From: Simmondsia chinensis
Lineage: Eukaryota; Streptophyta; Magnoliopsida; Caryophyllales; Simmondsiaceae
DNA: 64,000 nucleotides
Assembly: GCA_018398585.1 (NCBI GenBank)
Contig: JAGTTD010000019.1
Location: 9,275,702-9,339,701 of the forward strand
Direction: 5' to 3'
The notes under the pieces are model-generated. The model did not search any database. It saw nothing but the letters and a program-made list of their open reading frames with translations, and was not told where the DNA came from. Every line of letters starts with the position of its first letter. The first letter of the stretch is position 1. The translations under genes were made by a program, and so were the position numbers. Positions 10,141 to 22,294 of this stretch are shown here, one piece after another.

Positions 10141-13100
10141 TTTGGTTAAAGTCAATGGTGGATATTTGTGTCTAGCAGATAACGCAACCACGTACTCCAT
10201 CCTCAAAATCAAAATATATTTTTTTTTCAGCTACAGTTAGCCGAAGCAAATGTGAACACAATATCGGGTGTTTCAAATTTAATTGAAGACTCCGGAAGAG
10301 CATATATTGTATTCCTTGAAGGATCAAAACTAAGCATAAGCGATACTCTGTTTTCTAGTAGATCACAGAGAAACCTTATCAGCTTTTGCGATTTTCGTCG
10401 TAATGGTTATCATATTGAAACTGTAAACGAAAGCAATAAGGAATATCTTTACATTACATTGCTTATCTCGGGAATGAAGTATATAATGGAAAATTTGTCA
10501 GCACTTTCTTCAGGATTGTATTACACTTATATCAATCCACTTGCGTCTAATGCGGCGGTAACCAGAAATTAACTGAACCTATAGCTTTTACTTCATGGCA
10601 TGGCCGCTTGGGTCATCCAGGTGCAACTATGATGAAAATAATTATTGAAAATTCTCATGGCATTTATTAAAGAATCAGAAAATTCTTTTACCGAATAAAA
10701 TTTTATGTGTTGCTTGTACTCAAGGCAAAATGATTATGAGGCCATCCCCAACTAAAATTGGGATTGAATCTCCTACATTTTTGGAAAGAATACAAGGATA
10801 TATATGTGGGCCCATTATTCCATCATGTGGACCATTTTGATATTTTATGGTATTAATATATGCCTCAATATATTGGTCACATGTTTGCCTATTTTCCACA
10901 TGTAATGTGGCATTTGCGAGACTCCTTGCACAAATAATCCGATTACGATCTCAATTTTCGGATTACACAATTAAGAAAATTCGTGTTGATTATGCCAGAG
11001 AATTTACCTCGCAAGCATTTGATGATTATTGTATGTCAATTGGAATTATGGTGGAACATCCAATGGCCCATGTACATACACAAAATGGTCTTGCGGAGTG
11101 TTTAATACCAATGTTCATGAAAATGAAATTACCTAATTTTGCATGGGGCATGCTATATTACATGCTACAACACTAATTCGCACTAGGCCAACTACTTATC
11201 ATAAATACTCCCTACTACAACTTGTCACTGGACAAGAACCAGATATATCATACCTAAGAATTTTTGGGTGTGCGGTATGTGTTCCAATTGCTCTACCCCA
11301 GCGTACAAAGATGGGTCAATAAAGGAGACTTCGAATTTATGTTGGATTTGAATCCCTGTCAATTATAAAATATCTGAAACTATTGATTGGAGACCTTTTT
11401 ACAGCACGGTTTGCTGATTGTAAGTTTGATGAATCAATGTTTCTAGAATTAGGGGGAAGAAAAAACCAAAAGTTGGAAAAATGTGAAATTTTGTGGAATG
11501 CATCGTCAATATCTCATCTTGATCCCCATACAAATCAATGTGAACTGGAAGTTCAGAAAATTATTCAATTGCAAAACATTGCCAACCAATTGGCAGATGC
11601 ATTTGTTGATACAAAGAGAGTAAGTCACATATTGCAGCTATGAATGCTCCTGCACGGAGTGATATTCCAAGCGAGCAAGCTCCTAAAACATTGGCAAATA
11701 CATATACTGCACGCCAGAAGCATGGTAGGCCAATCGATTCTAATGATAAGAACCCAAGAAAGAAAGGAGGGCAAAATATAAAAGTTGATCCATCTATCAC
11801 TCGCAACTCTCCTGAAGAGGTAATAATGCAAACATAGGAAAATGATACGAACGACGAAATGGCTTCTCAAGAGTGCCAGGTTCTTGAAACGAGTGATAAC
11901 AATGAAAATATCGAGAATGAGAAAATCTTGATAAATTATGTTCATACTGGAAAGCGATGGAACCGAAATAACATAGTTATTGATCAAATATTTGCATATA
12001 CAATTGCTGTTGACTTGATCAATGAAAACAATGATCTTGAATTTAAATCTGTTCAAGAATATCAATAAAGGAGCAACTGGTTAAAATGGAAAAACACAAT
12101 GCAGGCAGCATTAGATTTACTAGCAAAACATGCAGTGTTTAGGCCTATAGTACAAACCCCTGGAAATATAAAACCCATAGGGTACAAGTGGGTATTTGTG
12201 CGAAAAAGAAATGAAAAGAATGAGGTGGTTAGATACAAAGCACTGCATGTAGCCCAATGTTTCTCACAGAGATTGGGAATTGATTATGAAGAGACATACT
12301 CGTCAGTAATGGATGCGATTACATTCATATTCTTAATAAGTCTACCATTCTCTCAAAGACTTCACATGTGTCTTATGGATGTTGTATGAGCTTATCTTTA
12401 TGGATCACTTGACAGTGACATTTATATAAAAGTTCCTAAAGGACTAAAAATATCAGAGATATATAGCTCAAAACCTTGGGAACTGTTTTCAAACAAATTG
12501 TAAAGATCCTTGTATGGATTAAAATAGTCAGAGCGAATGTGGTATAATCGTCTTAGCACATATCTTCTGAGAGAAGGATATGTTAACAATCCAATCAGCC
12601 CATGTGTTTTTATTAAGAAAATAAATTATATGTTTGCTATCATTGCCGTCTATATTGATGTTTTAATCATCATAGGAACCCCTGAAGAGCTCGAAAAAGC
12701 TGTTATATATCTAAAGAAAGAATTTAAGATCAAAGATCTCGGAAAGACAAAATTTTGTTTTGGACTATAGATTGATTGTCCGATGGAATTTTAATTCATC
12801 AATCCACCTATACAGAAAAAGTGTTTAAACGATTCTATATGGATATGGCACATCTATTGGGTACCCCAATGGTCGTCCGATCTCTTTATGTAAATAGAGA
12901 TCCCTTTCCTCCTCACGAAGCTGACGAAGAAGTTCTTGGTCTTGAAGTACCATATCCGAGTGCGATCGATGCACTGATGTATCTCGCTAATTGCATGAAA
13001 CTATATATAGCCTATTATGTCAACTTATTAGCAAGATATAGTTCGACACCAACACGAAGATACTGGAACGGGATTAAGCATATTTTTCAATATTTTTGTG

Positions 13101-13650
13101 GTACAATTGATATTGGATTATTATACTTGAAACAATTTAATCCGCAATTGATTGGATATGCGGATGTTGGCTATCAGTCTGACCCACACAAAGATTACTT
13201 GTAAACTGGATATTTATTACATATGATGATACCGCTATATCTTGGCGATCCAAAAAGTAAACAATAGCAGCAACTTCTTCAAATTATGCTGAGATTCTTG
13301 CACTTCATGAGGCAAGCAGAAAATGTGTATGGTTGAGGTCATTGGTTCAATATATTCAAGAAGCTTGCGATCTTCCAACGATTAAGAAGAATCCGACAAT
13401 ATTATATGAAGACAATACTGCATGTACTGCTCAATTTAGAGGCGGATACGTTAAAGGTGACAGAACCAAACACGTCTCACCAAAGTTTTTCTTCATGCAT
13501 GATCTATAGAAGAATGGTGAAATAAATGTTCAGCAAATTTGTTCAAGTAAGAACCTACCAGATATATTTACAAAAGCATTACCAACTTCAACTTTCGAGA
13601 AATTGGTTCACAGGATTGGTATGAGGAGATTCAAGGATGTCCGTTTTTGA
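10141..13650 (+). pseudogene. pol: Copia Pol: protease, integrase, RT, RNase H (broken)
   Basis: Domains run in copia order. A protease-like region reads CLADNATT with AEANVNTISG (10150-10570). The GAG-pre-integrase block has SWHGRLGHPG (about 10597). The integrase core is 10780-11170, with VDYAREFTSQAFDDY and HTQNGLAE retained; the first catalytic Asp (QGDI) is Tyr at 10799-10801, and a small in-frame deletion follows NGLAE. RT starts near 12099 with PIGYKWVFVRKRN; its YVDD box reads YIDV (second Asp lost, 12660-12662). The RT tail and connection have ARYSSTPTRRYWNGIKHI (12776-13204). RNase H continues out of frame to about 13600 (KGDRTKH, FFMHDL). There are numerous stops. Confidence 0.9.
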
Positions 13651-13931
13651 CATGTCTTCGTCAAGGGGAGTTATATATGCATTATACTCTTTTTCCCTTC
13701 CCCAACTTTTCCCACTGGGTTTTTTCTTGCAAGATTTTTAATGAGGCAATGTTAAAAGGTATATATCCAGGACATTATACTTGTTCAGAGTTTTTGTCTC
13801 AAAGAGTTTTCAAGATATATATCCAAAAGTAAAGTATGAATATTGTATTCTTTTTTTCTAGTTAAGTTTTTATGCCATTAAATTTTTTTAGCAAGGTTTT
13901 TAATGAGGCATATTCATAGTAATGGTCAACC

Positions 13932-13940
13932 AAGGGGGAG
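13932..13940 (+). other. Copia polypurine tract
   Basis: AAGGGGGAG lies immediately before the TG of the 3' LTR, where the plus-strand primer of reverse transcription is made. Confidence 0.85.
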
Positions 13941-14287
13941 TGTTGTAAATATTAAAATATTTTTCGTTGACCAATATACCCTTAACATAATAATTGGGTA
14001 TGCGATTGCTTATATTTTACCTAATTATTGCCTGTACAAATAATTATTGTCAGTCTCCTTATTTAATGTATTTATTATGGTGAGACCCGCTGTTGAAATT
14101 CTGGTGAGAATAGCAGTGCATGAATCTGAATAGTATACAATGAATTTGCCTATAAATACATTATAATCTACAGATTGATAGTAGAAAAAATATATGTAGA
14201 TAAGTAAGAGAAATATATGAAAAGAATAACTATACTTTTCTATATTTGATATTTTGATATACTGTATTTTATTTTACTTGTATAACA
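13941..14287 (+). repeat. Copia 3' LTR, next to TEN1 5' region
   Basis: Starts TGTTGTAAATATTAAAATA and ends TTGTATAACA; aligns with 5009-5358. It has the same TATA-like CTATAAATACATTA. It ends about 100 bp before a probable splice donor at 14391 of the TEN1 leader and points the same way, so it could act as an alternative promoter. Confidence 0.9.
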
Positions 14288-14390
14288 AGATAATAGTTAT
14301 AGGTAATGAGTTAAAAGCCCTTCCCGCCATTGAAGTTGTGCATACAAATAGCAACTTCGCCATAGGCTTCCCTCGTTACGATTCTCGAAG
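14288..14390 (+). promoter_or_regulatory. TEN1: Probable TEN1 5' UTR exon
   Basis: Directly after the copia 3' LTR comes GC-richer non-repeat sequence ending ATTCTCGAAG followed by GTACGT, a good splice donor at 14391, and then a pyrimidine-rich intron start. A fitting acceptor (TCTCATTCAG, ending 16494) lies 37 bases before the TEN1 ATG. This is the likely non-coding first exon; its true start may have been displaced by the retrotransposon. Confidence 0.45.
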
Positions 14391-16494
14391 GTACGTTGGA
14401 ATATCTCTCTCTCTCTTTTTTTTTTTCTGATGATTAAATTTCTTCATATCTCTTCGTCTCTGGATTCCCGTAGCCCTGAATATTCTGTCTTTTAGCTCCT
14501 TTTAACTCTAATTTGGTCAATTTGGGATGATGATTAGGGTTGTGAGGGTTGTTCCTGCGTAGGTTCATATTAATGAGGATTTTCTGTTTTGATTGTTACT
14601 GCAATTGATTTTTGAGCAGTTGCCCTAATTAGTGCTAATTAATCAATAAACCCTAGACACAATTGTTTGCGGGTTGAGAATGGAGGAAGCTCATTCCTCA
14701 TGCTGTTTCTAGATTCATTCTGTTGGATTTCATGATATGAGTCGTTGCTAGCGGAGAAATGCGTGAAAAATGGTAAAACATTTACCCTATTTCGGTTTAA
14801 ACGCATGCTGGGAGCAGGGGCATTTACTTTAGTTAATGCGAAGTCCAGGGGTAATTTTGTAATTTTATGCAAGTTTAGAAGATTCCTTTTAAAAAAAGGT
14901 AAGGATGAAGGCCCTTAGAGTTGCCCTCTACGCGAGGGAACACCTAAGGCATCGGCTCTAATAAGAGAAGAAAACCTAATAAGCGGGCAATCCTACAAAG
15001 AAAGCCTGAATTCGCACACCAATCAGTAACCCTATTGGCCTCCTGTTAGCAATGATTGACAGAGATATGCGCACCATTGTTACTAATTAGATGAATGTCT
15101 TCCACTAGGATTTTTGGATATCTATTGGCACAATATGCAAATGTTCAAAATTGGGGTGCAGGGGCATTTGTTTTCTTAGCTAGGGTTAAGGTTAGAGTTT
15201 ATAGAAACCTGAAATTGATTCGTTATGTAATCAAATATTTGATTAATGAAATTTCTTAGTTTTTCCCTCTCGAGTCTCTCTCTCCTTGTCCCTGGAACTC
15301 TACTTCTGTTTCCCCTTTTTCAATTTCTTTTCTTTCTCGTCAATTTTCACCTCTTTCTATTTAACTGTTTTTGAATCAGTGCCCAATTCAAATAGAATCA
15401 ATTCAAGCCCAAACTGGGTCTTGACAAGTTGGTATCGAATGCATTATTCAAAAAGCATCCATACCTTAACCTGTCCACTTCATCGCATCTCCCCCTCCCT
15501 CTGATAGGTATAGGACGAGCGATTAATTTAAATCACTAAAAATTATAGTCTAAACATCATGATGATAATGAAAATTCCAATGATGAAACTTAGATTCTGA
15601 CACTGCGGTGCACTTAATTCATTTACACTAAGCCAGTAAGGCACTAAACCTTTGCCTACTTTTAAGAGGATGCATCATGAAGACTTCTTACATCACGTAT
15701 CTTGTTACTATTCTTGCTAAAGCACTTTTTAATTTCAGAGTTTTGATAGGACATGGTTTTATTGCTGGCACATGTGAGGTCAACTTCATGAATCCAAGAA
15801 TCAATATAAAAAGATCTGACTAAGTTCTATATTTTGTGTTCGCTACCAAATATATGTCCTCCAACAATGCTTTCCAATGCGTGATTTAATTTCTTGCATA
15901 ACTTTACTTTTCATCGACTGCTTTTACACACTGGATATTACCCATTTTGAAGAACTTGGCATCTGTTTGTTGGATGTCAGTGATGAACATACCAATGAGG
16001 TCTTAGTTGAGTGTAGAAACACTAGTTAAAGTTCTATGATAAGAGGTTCTGATTTGAATCTTCTCACATGGAATCTTGTTTACTTACCAAAAATAATCAA
16101 TGAAGAATTTGTAGATATAAATTGTCATAGTTTGTAGCATGATTCGGGGTGCATATGTCCCTGCACTTTGGTATTTCAATGTAAGCCATCGATTCATGGA
16201 ATTAATTAAAGCAGCAACATTACATAAGGTTACTTTTGTTATATTTTCAATGGTGCATATATATTTTTATTAAAATTGTTTATAAATATATCTACATGTT
16301 GAAAATTGTAGAAGGGGGATAAAAAGTTGGTAAATTTTTTGGCTATTGTCATGATAAGTTGCGTAACATCCGCGACATCTCCTTTTTTGACACCGTGATT
16401 GCAACCATTACATGCCGGTGAACCACAATTTCAATACATGCATGAATTAAGAAAACTTGAATTTACCTTTAATACGTATGCAATTCTCATTCAG
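14391..16494 (+). other. Probable TEN1 leader intron with TE debris
   Basis: About 2.1 kb without host coding sequence. It contains a LINE RNase H scrap (about 14880-15140, minus) and an LTR/primer-site-like stretch (15180-15440) ending GGGTCTTGACAAGTTGGTAT, which resembles the LTR-end plus TGGTATC primer site of plant LTR elements. The rest (15540-16440) shows nothing I recognise. Confidence 0.4.
14880..15140 (-). pseudogene. LINE RNase H C-terminal fragment
   Basis: Minus strand reads DIHLISNNGAHISVNH, then a stop, then QEANRVTDWCANSGF, matching the end of the RNase H domain of plant L1 elements (HVYREANQVADWLA type). Stops interrupt it. Too short to classify further. Confidence 0.6.
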
Positions 16495-16531
16495 TTGAAG
16501 AGTCACCTTTTGTTATGATATATTTGTTGTC

Positions 16532-17863
16532 ATGGCATCATCGGTTGTAAGTGCTGGTGCTTTGGTTGTTCTAGAAGAGCTGACTCCGTCCTCGCGGCAC
16601 TTTCAGAATGGGGCATCCCTTCGTGTCACGGGAAAGTAAGTACTTACTTTTAGCTTCTTGTAAGCAAATATGATTGAAGTATGTTATCCCTTGAATAGGA
16701 AAAATGGGCAAGCATGTACTCCCTCTGTCCCAAACTGAATCCCACATATGATTTAGGAGGAAAATATTAAGTATCATTTTTATTTTATTTTATTTTTATT
16801 ATTTTTTTTTTAAAGTTGGTAAGGAGGGGGTGGGGAGTTGTAACCAGTGGGAAGCTTCTCTGCCCCTAAGTGATTTTCATCACTAAACCAAACTACGTTT
16901 GGTAAATTTAAGTATTAATTTACTACTATGAATAACGTTCCTCAGATTGAAAAGCGACGACGAAAATGGCTAATTCAATAGTGGATTTCCCATTTGTTGA
17001 CATTTATCTTGGAGTGGTCTAAGATAAAAACGGTAATATTTGATTTTGGAAAGACGGAGTATATGCTAGGTTAACGAATCTAATTATCGGGCTTAGCGCA
17101 TGTGCATTAAAGGCCCTAGTTTATCCCCTTTTAGTGACATTACCTCCTTTTTCTATCAAATTGTGTTGCATCAAAGACACTATTATAATCACTAAAACGT
17201 TAAAAAGTGGTGGTGTCATGACATATTTGCATTGACTGAACTTCATACAATCGAGACAATTTACTGTGCTTATTTGCTTCAGCAAATATTTGAAATCCAG
17301 AGAAATCCATCTAACTTCCACTTAGTTGATAAAGTCTCCAAATTTGACGATATTGATACAGATTACATATTTTGAACATTAGATTTTCCACTTCACCAAG
17401 GTCAACCTTCAATTTTGTCAAATAATGATTTTTTCTTAGATTCTTTCAAAAATCTCTCTGATTTTGTTATTGAAGCACATCCAAGAACTTCATTTGTAAA
17501 CCCTTTTTTAGGCTACAGGAATACTCTGCGGAGACTGCTATAGCTGTGATTGCTGATAGAGATGCAACTCTGAAAATTGACACCCAATACTTAAGCCTCA
17601 ACTTGCGGTTGGGCTCCATTTACCAGTTCATAGGGGAGCTCAATATTGGACCTGACAATGAGGTAATATAAAACACTTCAAATTTGTGATCGAAATTTAC
17701 AGAATTTTGAGTCTTCAACTGCTCATCTGAAGCTTAAGTTACAGTATTTCAGGCCATGTTGAAGGCGCGAGTGGGTAGGAATGTAGACGGCATGGACCTG
17801 AACCTATACCGACAATCCCTGAAGCTCTTGAAGGAATTTCTAGCTGAACAAGCTCAATGCTGA
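16532..17863 (+). CDS. TEN1: TEN1, CST telomere-capping complex subunit (spliced, 121 aa)
   Basis: Coding exons 16532-16635, 17512-17662 and 17753-17863 join in frame (phases 2 and 0) at canonical sites GTAAGT/TTTTTTAG and GTAATA/TATTTCAG. The product starts MASSVVSAGALVVLEELTPS, continues HFQNGASLRVTGKLQEYSAE, then LRLGSIYQFIGEL and KARVGRNVDGMDLNLYRQSL, and ends EQAQC. These blocks match plant TEN1, a one-OB-fold protein of about 120-125 residues that binds STN1 in the CTC1-STN1-TEN1 complex at telomeres. The GxxYQFIGEL and RVGRNVDGxDxxLY blocks lie in the C-terminal half of the fold. The length is complete and there are no stops. A donor-like GTGCGT at 17874 and acceptor near 17998 suggest an intron in the 3' UTR. 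A copia 3' LTR lies just upstream of the leader exon. Confidence 0.88.
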
Positions 17864-18574
17864 AGGACCCAGGTGCGTTATGTGATATATGATAGAGCAT
17901 TATGACGTACATGAATAGATATACGTGAGAACGTAAAGCTTTTATTGCTGATATTTATGGCCTGCCTTTTTATAATGTTGTGTTTCTATCTCTTAGGTTT
18001 TTAAAACTGGAAAGATTTGCGTAGTAGCTCCTCTAACATAGGACTGAGCCGTTTGTTTGAGAAATTAATCATGGCGTATATGCACATCTAATGTGGTAGG
18101 ACTTTTAAAGTGAATTTAGCAATGTAAGTTAAATGTTGACTATGTAATTAGTATAATGATCTGTTTGATCAAACTTCTTTTTTCTAGAAAAAGAATACTA
18201 GATTGTAGAAATTTCTGCCCTCAAAAAGGGCGAAATTCTTGGAAGCTCACTGTCCAGAGGATGAAAAACACAATAAGTGTAGATCATACTACAATGTGCG
18301 ATTATGATAGAAAACTTTTTTTTTGTGCCGTAGAAAAAAGCAATTATTATATAAGTAGTATGAACTTATGCGAAAGTTTTTTCAGTACAGGAAGTTCTCC
18401 GCCAAAGTAAATACTAAAGAGAGTATAAATCACACTAGAACAAAGGGGAATAAAAGGTACATGTAAAATTTGCAGTACAAAGAATTAGCGTTCACATTTT
18501 CTGAACCAGACATGGTTGGGGAGAGCAAGGGGAACAAATCCAATGGGGGTGGTTCAATTACAGATCTTGAAATT
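17864..18574. other. TEN1 3' region and intergenic sequence
   Basis: Contains the likely TEN1 3' UTR, including a possible 3' UTR intron (about 17874-17998). Beyond about 18150 no gene or repeat is recognised; an 84-codon open frame at 18156 lacks any familiar motif. Confidence 0.4.
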
Positions 18575-19880
18575 TAGGCTCCGTTTTTCTCGATGAAAAA
18601 AGAGATTCTCAAAAATGGTTTTTCTACTTTTTGTTATTGAGCGCCCACTTTTTGATGGAAAATGTTTTCCTAAGGAATATCTTTTCCTCCAAAATGGGAT
18701 AAATATTTTCCTTTTTAAAAGAAGGGTAGTTAACATTCCAAATGGTTTAAAAAGCTTTGCGGCATACATTGGTCGTAATATGACTCATATTGAAATGAAT
18801 TAAACGGGATTATAGATAGCTAGAGGTAATAATGTGGGATAAAGACAAGAAAAATAATGATAAGTCAGGTATGATATTGGACAGAATCATGTTATCCAAT
18901 TTGATTTTCATGCCTAATTGCCGTTTCATGATATGGTGAATATAATTACGGAACAATGTTTATATCAATCCCAGCATAAGAAAATTATTTATAGATTTTA
19001 CCTTTTTTGGGAAATATTTTTTCTTTCTAATATATATTTTTGACAATCTATCACTTAGTACCTTGAGTTTTGATGATTTATTACATAAATAGTCTAACTT
19101 TTCAATATATACAATGAGATTCCCTAAGATTTTTTTAGGACTATTTAACTCAGGAACTTTGAAGTTTAAGAATTTTATTAATTAAGTACCATTTGCCAAA
19201 TTTCGAAAGATTTTTATTCAAAATTGCTACCGTGGAACACAATTATAACAATATGTGTCATCTATTATAATAATAGGATTTTTAATTGTGAAAGGCTAAT
19301 ATGACACATTATTTCACTAATATGTATATATATTCTGTCATAATTCAGTTAATGTTTTTCCGTAATCTGTTGGATTGTTGTTAAAACATTGATAGAATTA
19401 TGTATATGATTGTAATTATGTACCACGTTCATGTTCTATGATGAAAATTGATTAGATTTTGATAAAAATTCACCAAGCTCCGTACCTAAACGACAAAATT
19501 GAAACATTAAGGGGCCTCATTGTATATTTCAAAATATGTATGTTATCTAGGTGATAAATGGTTTAAGCCTTAGGTCTCTTAAGTGATAAATTTCCCATAT
19601 TTTTTCATTAAAAAATAACTTCTTCACAACTAAAGGAAGTCGATATAACTTATAATATATAGTTTCCTTACTTTATGTTATCTTATAACAAGGTACAGTA
19701 TGATTGATAGAATATTATTTCTTTTAGAATAAATAAGCAATATTATGAGGTGGGAGCATGTTTTCCGCTAAAACAAACAACGGAAAACATTAATCGGAAT
19801 TTGTTTTTCCTTGGAAAACTTTTCTTAAGGAAAATGTTTTCCAAGGGAAAAGTACTTACCCCGAAACAAACGAAGCCTTA
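18575..19880. mobile_element. TIR element, 'ttttcc' family, copy 1
   Basis: Ends are inverted: AGGCTCCGTTTTTCTCGATG at the left and a right end that reads inward as TAAGGCTTCGTTTGTTTCGG. Both subterminal zones are rich in GGAAAATGTTTTCC-like palindromes. The internal part holds a MITE-like palindrome (19041-19598). The same design recurs at 26450-27260. No transposase is present; the superfamily is not assigned because I cannot fix the TSD. Confidence 0.65.
19041..19598. repeat. 'Tacctta' palindromic MITE-like sequence, copy 1
   Basis: The left side ('caatctatcacttagtacct') and right side ('tctcttaagtgataaatttc') are inverted relatives, with inner phrases 'tatatacaatgagattcc' and 'aagtacca.ttgccaaatttcg'. 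Related sequence occurs at 21727-22294, 26810-27000, 54940-55545 and 56440-56760. Confidence 0.65.
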
Positions 19881-20042
19881 ATTACATAGGATCATAGTTA
19901 TGTAAAAGTACCATAAATAAATAAATTTTCTAATTTATTAATTAATTAAAAAAAGATATATCCAGAAAATAGAGAGTGTATGCACGCAATATGAAATGTT
20001 CAGTAAAAGAAAGCACGCAATATGATATAAGATTATATAAGG

Positions 20043-20401
20043 TGTTAAGATTTGGAGACTAATAGTCTCCCAAAATAGTCAATTTATGGTTAGAATTATT
20101 GAGGGTTATAAATCAGGCGACTTTGAGGTTTTTGGGGGTTATAGTTTTAAAGGCCTATTAATAGGGATCTCTTGTGCGTAGTATTGACGGGAGAAAGCAA
20201 GGGAAAAGTATGTAAAGCAAAGAGTGGGAGGTTGAGTGTGAGTGTAAACATTATTGTAATACCTCTGTTCCTATATAGTGAAATTATTGTTGCTTCCCCT
20301 CTATGAACATAGGTTTCGAGTGAACCATGTGAATTCTAGCGTCTAAATTGTTTCTCCCTTACATTCGTGTGTGTTATTTTGATTTAGGGTTCGGTATTTC
20401 A
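20043..20401 (+). repeat. Copia-like solo LTR (probable)
   Basis: Non-coding sequence starting TGTTAAGATTTGG and ending near TATTTCA. The phrases CCTCTATGAACATAGG, GAACCATGTGAATTCT and CATTCGTGTGTGTTATTTTG are typical of the R/U5 end of Tork-type plant copia LTRs. No TSD could be confirmed and the second LTR is absent. Confidence 0.4.
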
Positions 20402-20427
20402 TGGGTGGTCCTAGCAAAAAGACAGTA

Positions 20428-21130
20428 TAAGGCTCTATTTGACACATGAAATTGAAATTGGACTGTGGAATTGCAATTTCTATTCCAATTCTGGTGGAAT
20501 TGGGATTCTGATGGAATTGAAATTCCATTGTTTGCTTCGTCAAAGGAATTTGAGGTCGGAACTATAATTCCATAATGATTCAAGTCATCACTGGTTTTTG
20601 GTCAATCGAGTTGGAGTATTTCGAATTTTAAATCAGCTATGGTTGAATTTTAGTCAGAGCAGCTCACATTTCGTTCGAGTTATTATAGTCGAAGTGATTC
20701 ATTTTGAGTTTGAGTTATTTGATTTTCGCATCAAATTAGGTTGAATATCATGTCAAATCATTGGGTGTTCAATTTGGATCCGAGTCATCTTGAGTTTTTA
20801 GTCAATTGGGTTGGGACATTTCGGACTTTGAGTTAAGTTAATCTCGCTCATTTCAAGTTCAAGTCATTCGAGTGGGTGATTTCGAGGGTTGGGTCAAATT
20901 TTAGGTTATTTCTAAGTTTTTCGATTTTGAGTCATCTTCGGTTTAGGTTAATCAAGTGGGGTCATTAGGGATTTCAAGTCAATGGAGTTACTATAGAATT
21001 GCAATTTCTTACCCCCATCTCAAGAAATTCGAAAGTACGATTTTTGGTTAAAATTTAATTTTATAAAATTGGGCAGGGGAATTGTAATTCCAATTCCAGC
21101 AGGTAAATCAAACAATTTGGAATTCTAGGC
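20428..21130. repeat. 'ggaattgg' MITE-like palindromic sequence
   Basis: The left side (GGCTCTATTTGACACATG followed by AATTGAAATTGG) and right side, read inward (GTTTGATTTACCTGCTGG followed by AATTGGAATTACAATTC), are loosely inverted. The centre consists of degenerate 'gagtcatttcgagtttgagt' repeats about 20 bp long. Boundaries are approximate. Confidence 0.4.
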
Positions 21131-21149
21131 TAAAATTCTAGTTTCAATT

Positions 21150-21395
21150 GTAAGTTCGATGGCGAGCTTGACATGATAGCAAACTATGTGTGGTGGCAAG
21201 CTTGACTAAATAGTAAGCTCAGCTTGATAACGAACTCGGCTCTACATATTAATGTCTTATTGAACCAAATTTAGACAAAGGTTGGAAAGATTGATGAAGG
21301 CTTGACTCGAACTCGAGCTTGTTGAGGATGATCAAGCTCATGTTCAAACAAGTGGGTGCTCGCCTTAGTTTGTTCGGCTCGTTTACACCCTATTT
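21150..21395. repeat. Fragment of 'gtttacaccc' hAT-like element
   Basis: Ends TCGGCTCGTTTACACCCTA and contains repeated 'gagctcaag/aagctcagcttg' phrases, like the element at 25612-26339. Only one end is present. Confidence 0.45.
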
Positions 21396-21726
21396 AAACT
21401 AAGGATAAGCAGATCCAAATGAAGTCTGCTAAGCTGCTAATAAAAATATGTTGGAAATGCAACAACTACGAAAGTCATCCATAGCTAATTCATAGTTCGT
21501 ACCGTACAATCTTGAGGGTGCTTTAATTTTATTCAAGACTCTTTGGACTACATAGAAAGCTTAAAGGTGGGAGAGTCATTTTATATACCCCTTCTCCCTT
21601 AGTAAAATCTTGAGGGATTAGAATGCGCATAGTGGGTTACACAAGCTTGTGCCTGTAGTGCCGGGCAGGCAGACCAGCGTGTTGTGGTATTGATGTGGAT
21701 GTTTACAACTCAGTCTTTTGTTTATG

Positions 21727-22294
21727 AGAATTTATCACTTAGGTACTTTGAGGTTTGAGTATTTATCATTTAGGTACTATGACATTTCCCGAGGTTTCAA
21801 AACTTCATCACGTAGGCACCTTTTGTCGGAAATTAGTGAATTTTTGTCAAAATTTGAGCTATTTTCACCGTAAAATATTGACGTGATATATGATTACGAT
21901 AATATATATGATTTATATCAAGGTTCTTGCCAAAAATCTAGCGGATTATGAAAGAAATCCCTAAATTATGATGGAAAATATCTATATATTAGCAAAATAT
22001 TGTGTTATGTTAGCATGTTATGACAAAAAATCATAAGATTATGATAGAAGAGGCCTATATCTTGTTATAATTGAAAAAATTCTAATATATTAGCTTGTTA
22101 GCATGTTCCACTTTCGCAATTTTTAATAAAAATCTATCGAATTTTGCAAAAGGTACCTAATTGATGAAACTCTTAAATTTTAGGACAAATCAGCGATAAA
22201 ATTTTGAAACTCAGGGTACCTTATTGTATATATTGAAACATTAGGTTACTTAGGTAATGAATCTTCAAACCTCAGGGTAACTAAGTGATAATTT
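21727..22294. repeat. 'Tacctta' palindromic MITE, copy 2
   Basis: Begins AATTTATCACTTAGGTACTT and ends with the inverse, CAAACCTCAGGGTAACTAAG then TGATAATT. It has inner phrases in common with 19041-19598. Here it stands alone, not inside a larger TIR element, so this is the clearest view of the family's ends. Confidence 0.7.

Larger units (their letters stand above)
5009..14287 (+). mobile_element. Ty1/copia retrotransposon with nested CACTA insertion
   Basis: A full-span but dead copia element. It has 5' and 3' LTRs of 350 and 347 bp, a primer-binding-like site, gag with a zinc knuckle, protease/integrase/RT/RNase H in copia order, and a polypurine tract. Flanking 5-mers AGAGA (5004-5008) and AGATA (14288-14292) look like a target duplication with one change. 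The LTRs differ at roughly one base in ten by eye, so the insertion is old. The stretch between gag and pol is swollen to about 3.7 kb by a CACTA transposon (6570-9311) and about 800 bp of unexplained sequence. Many stops and frameshifts interrupt both reading regions. Confidence 0.92.
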
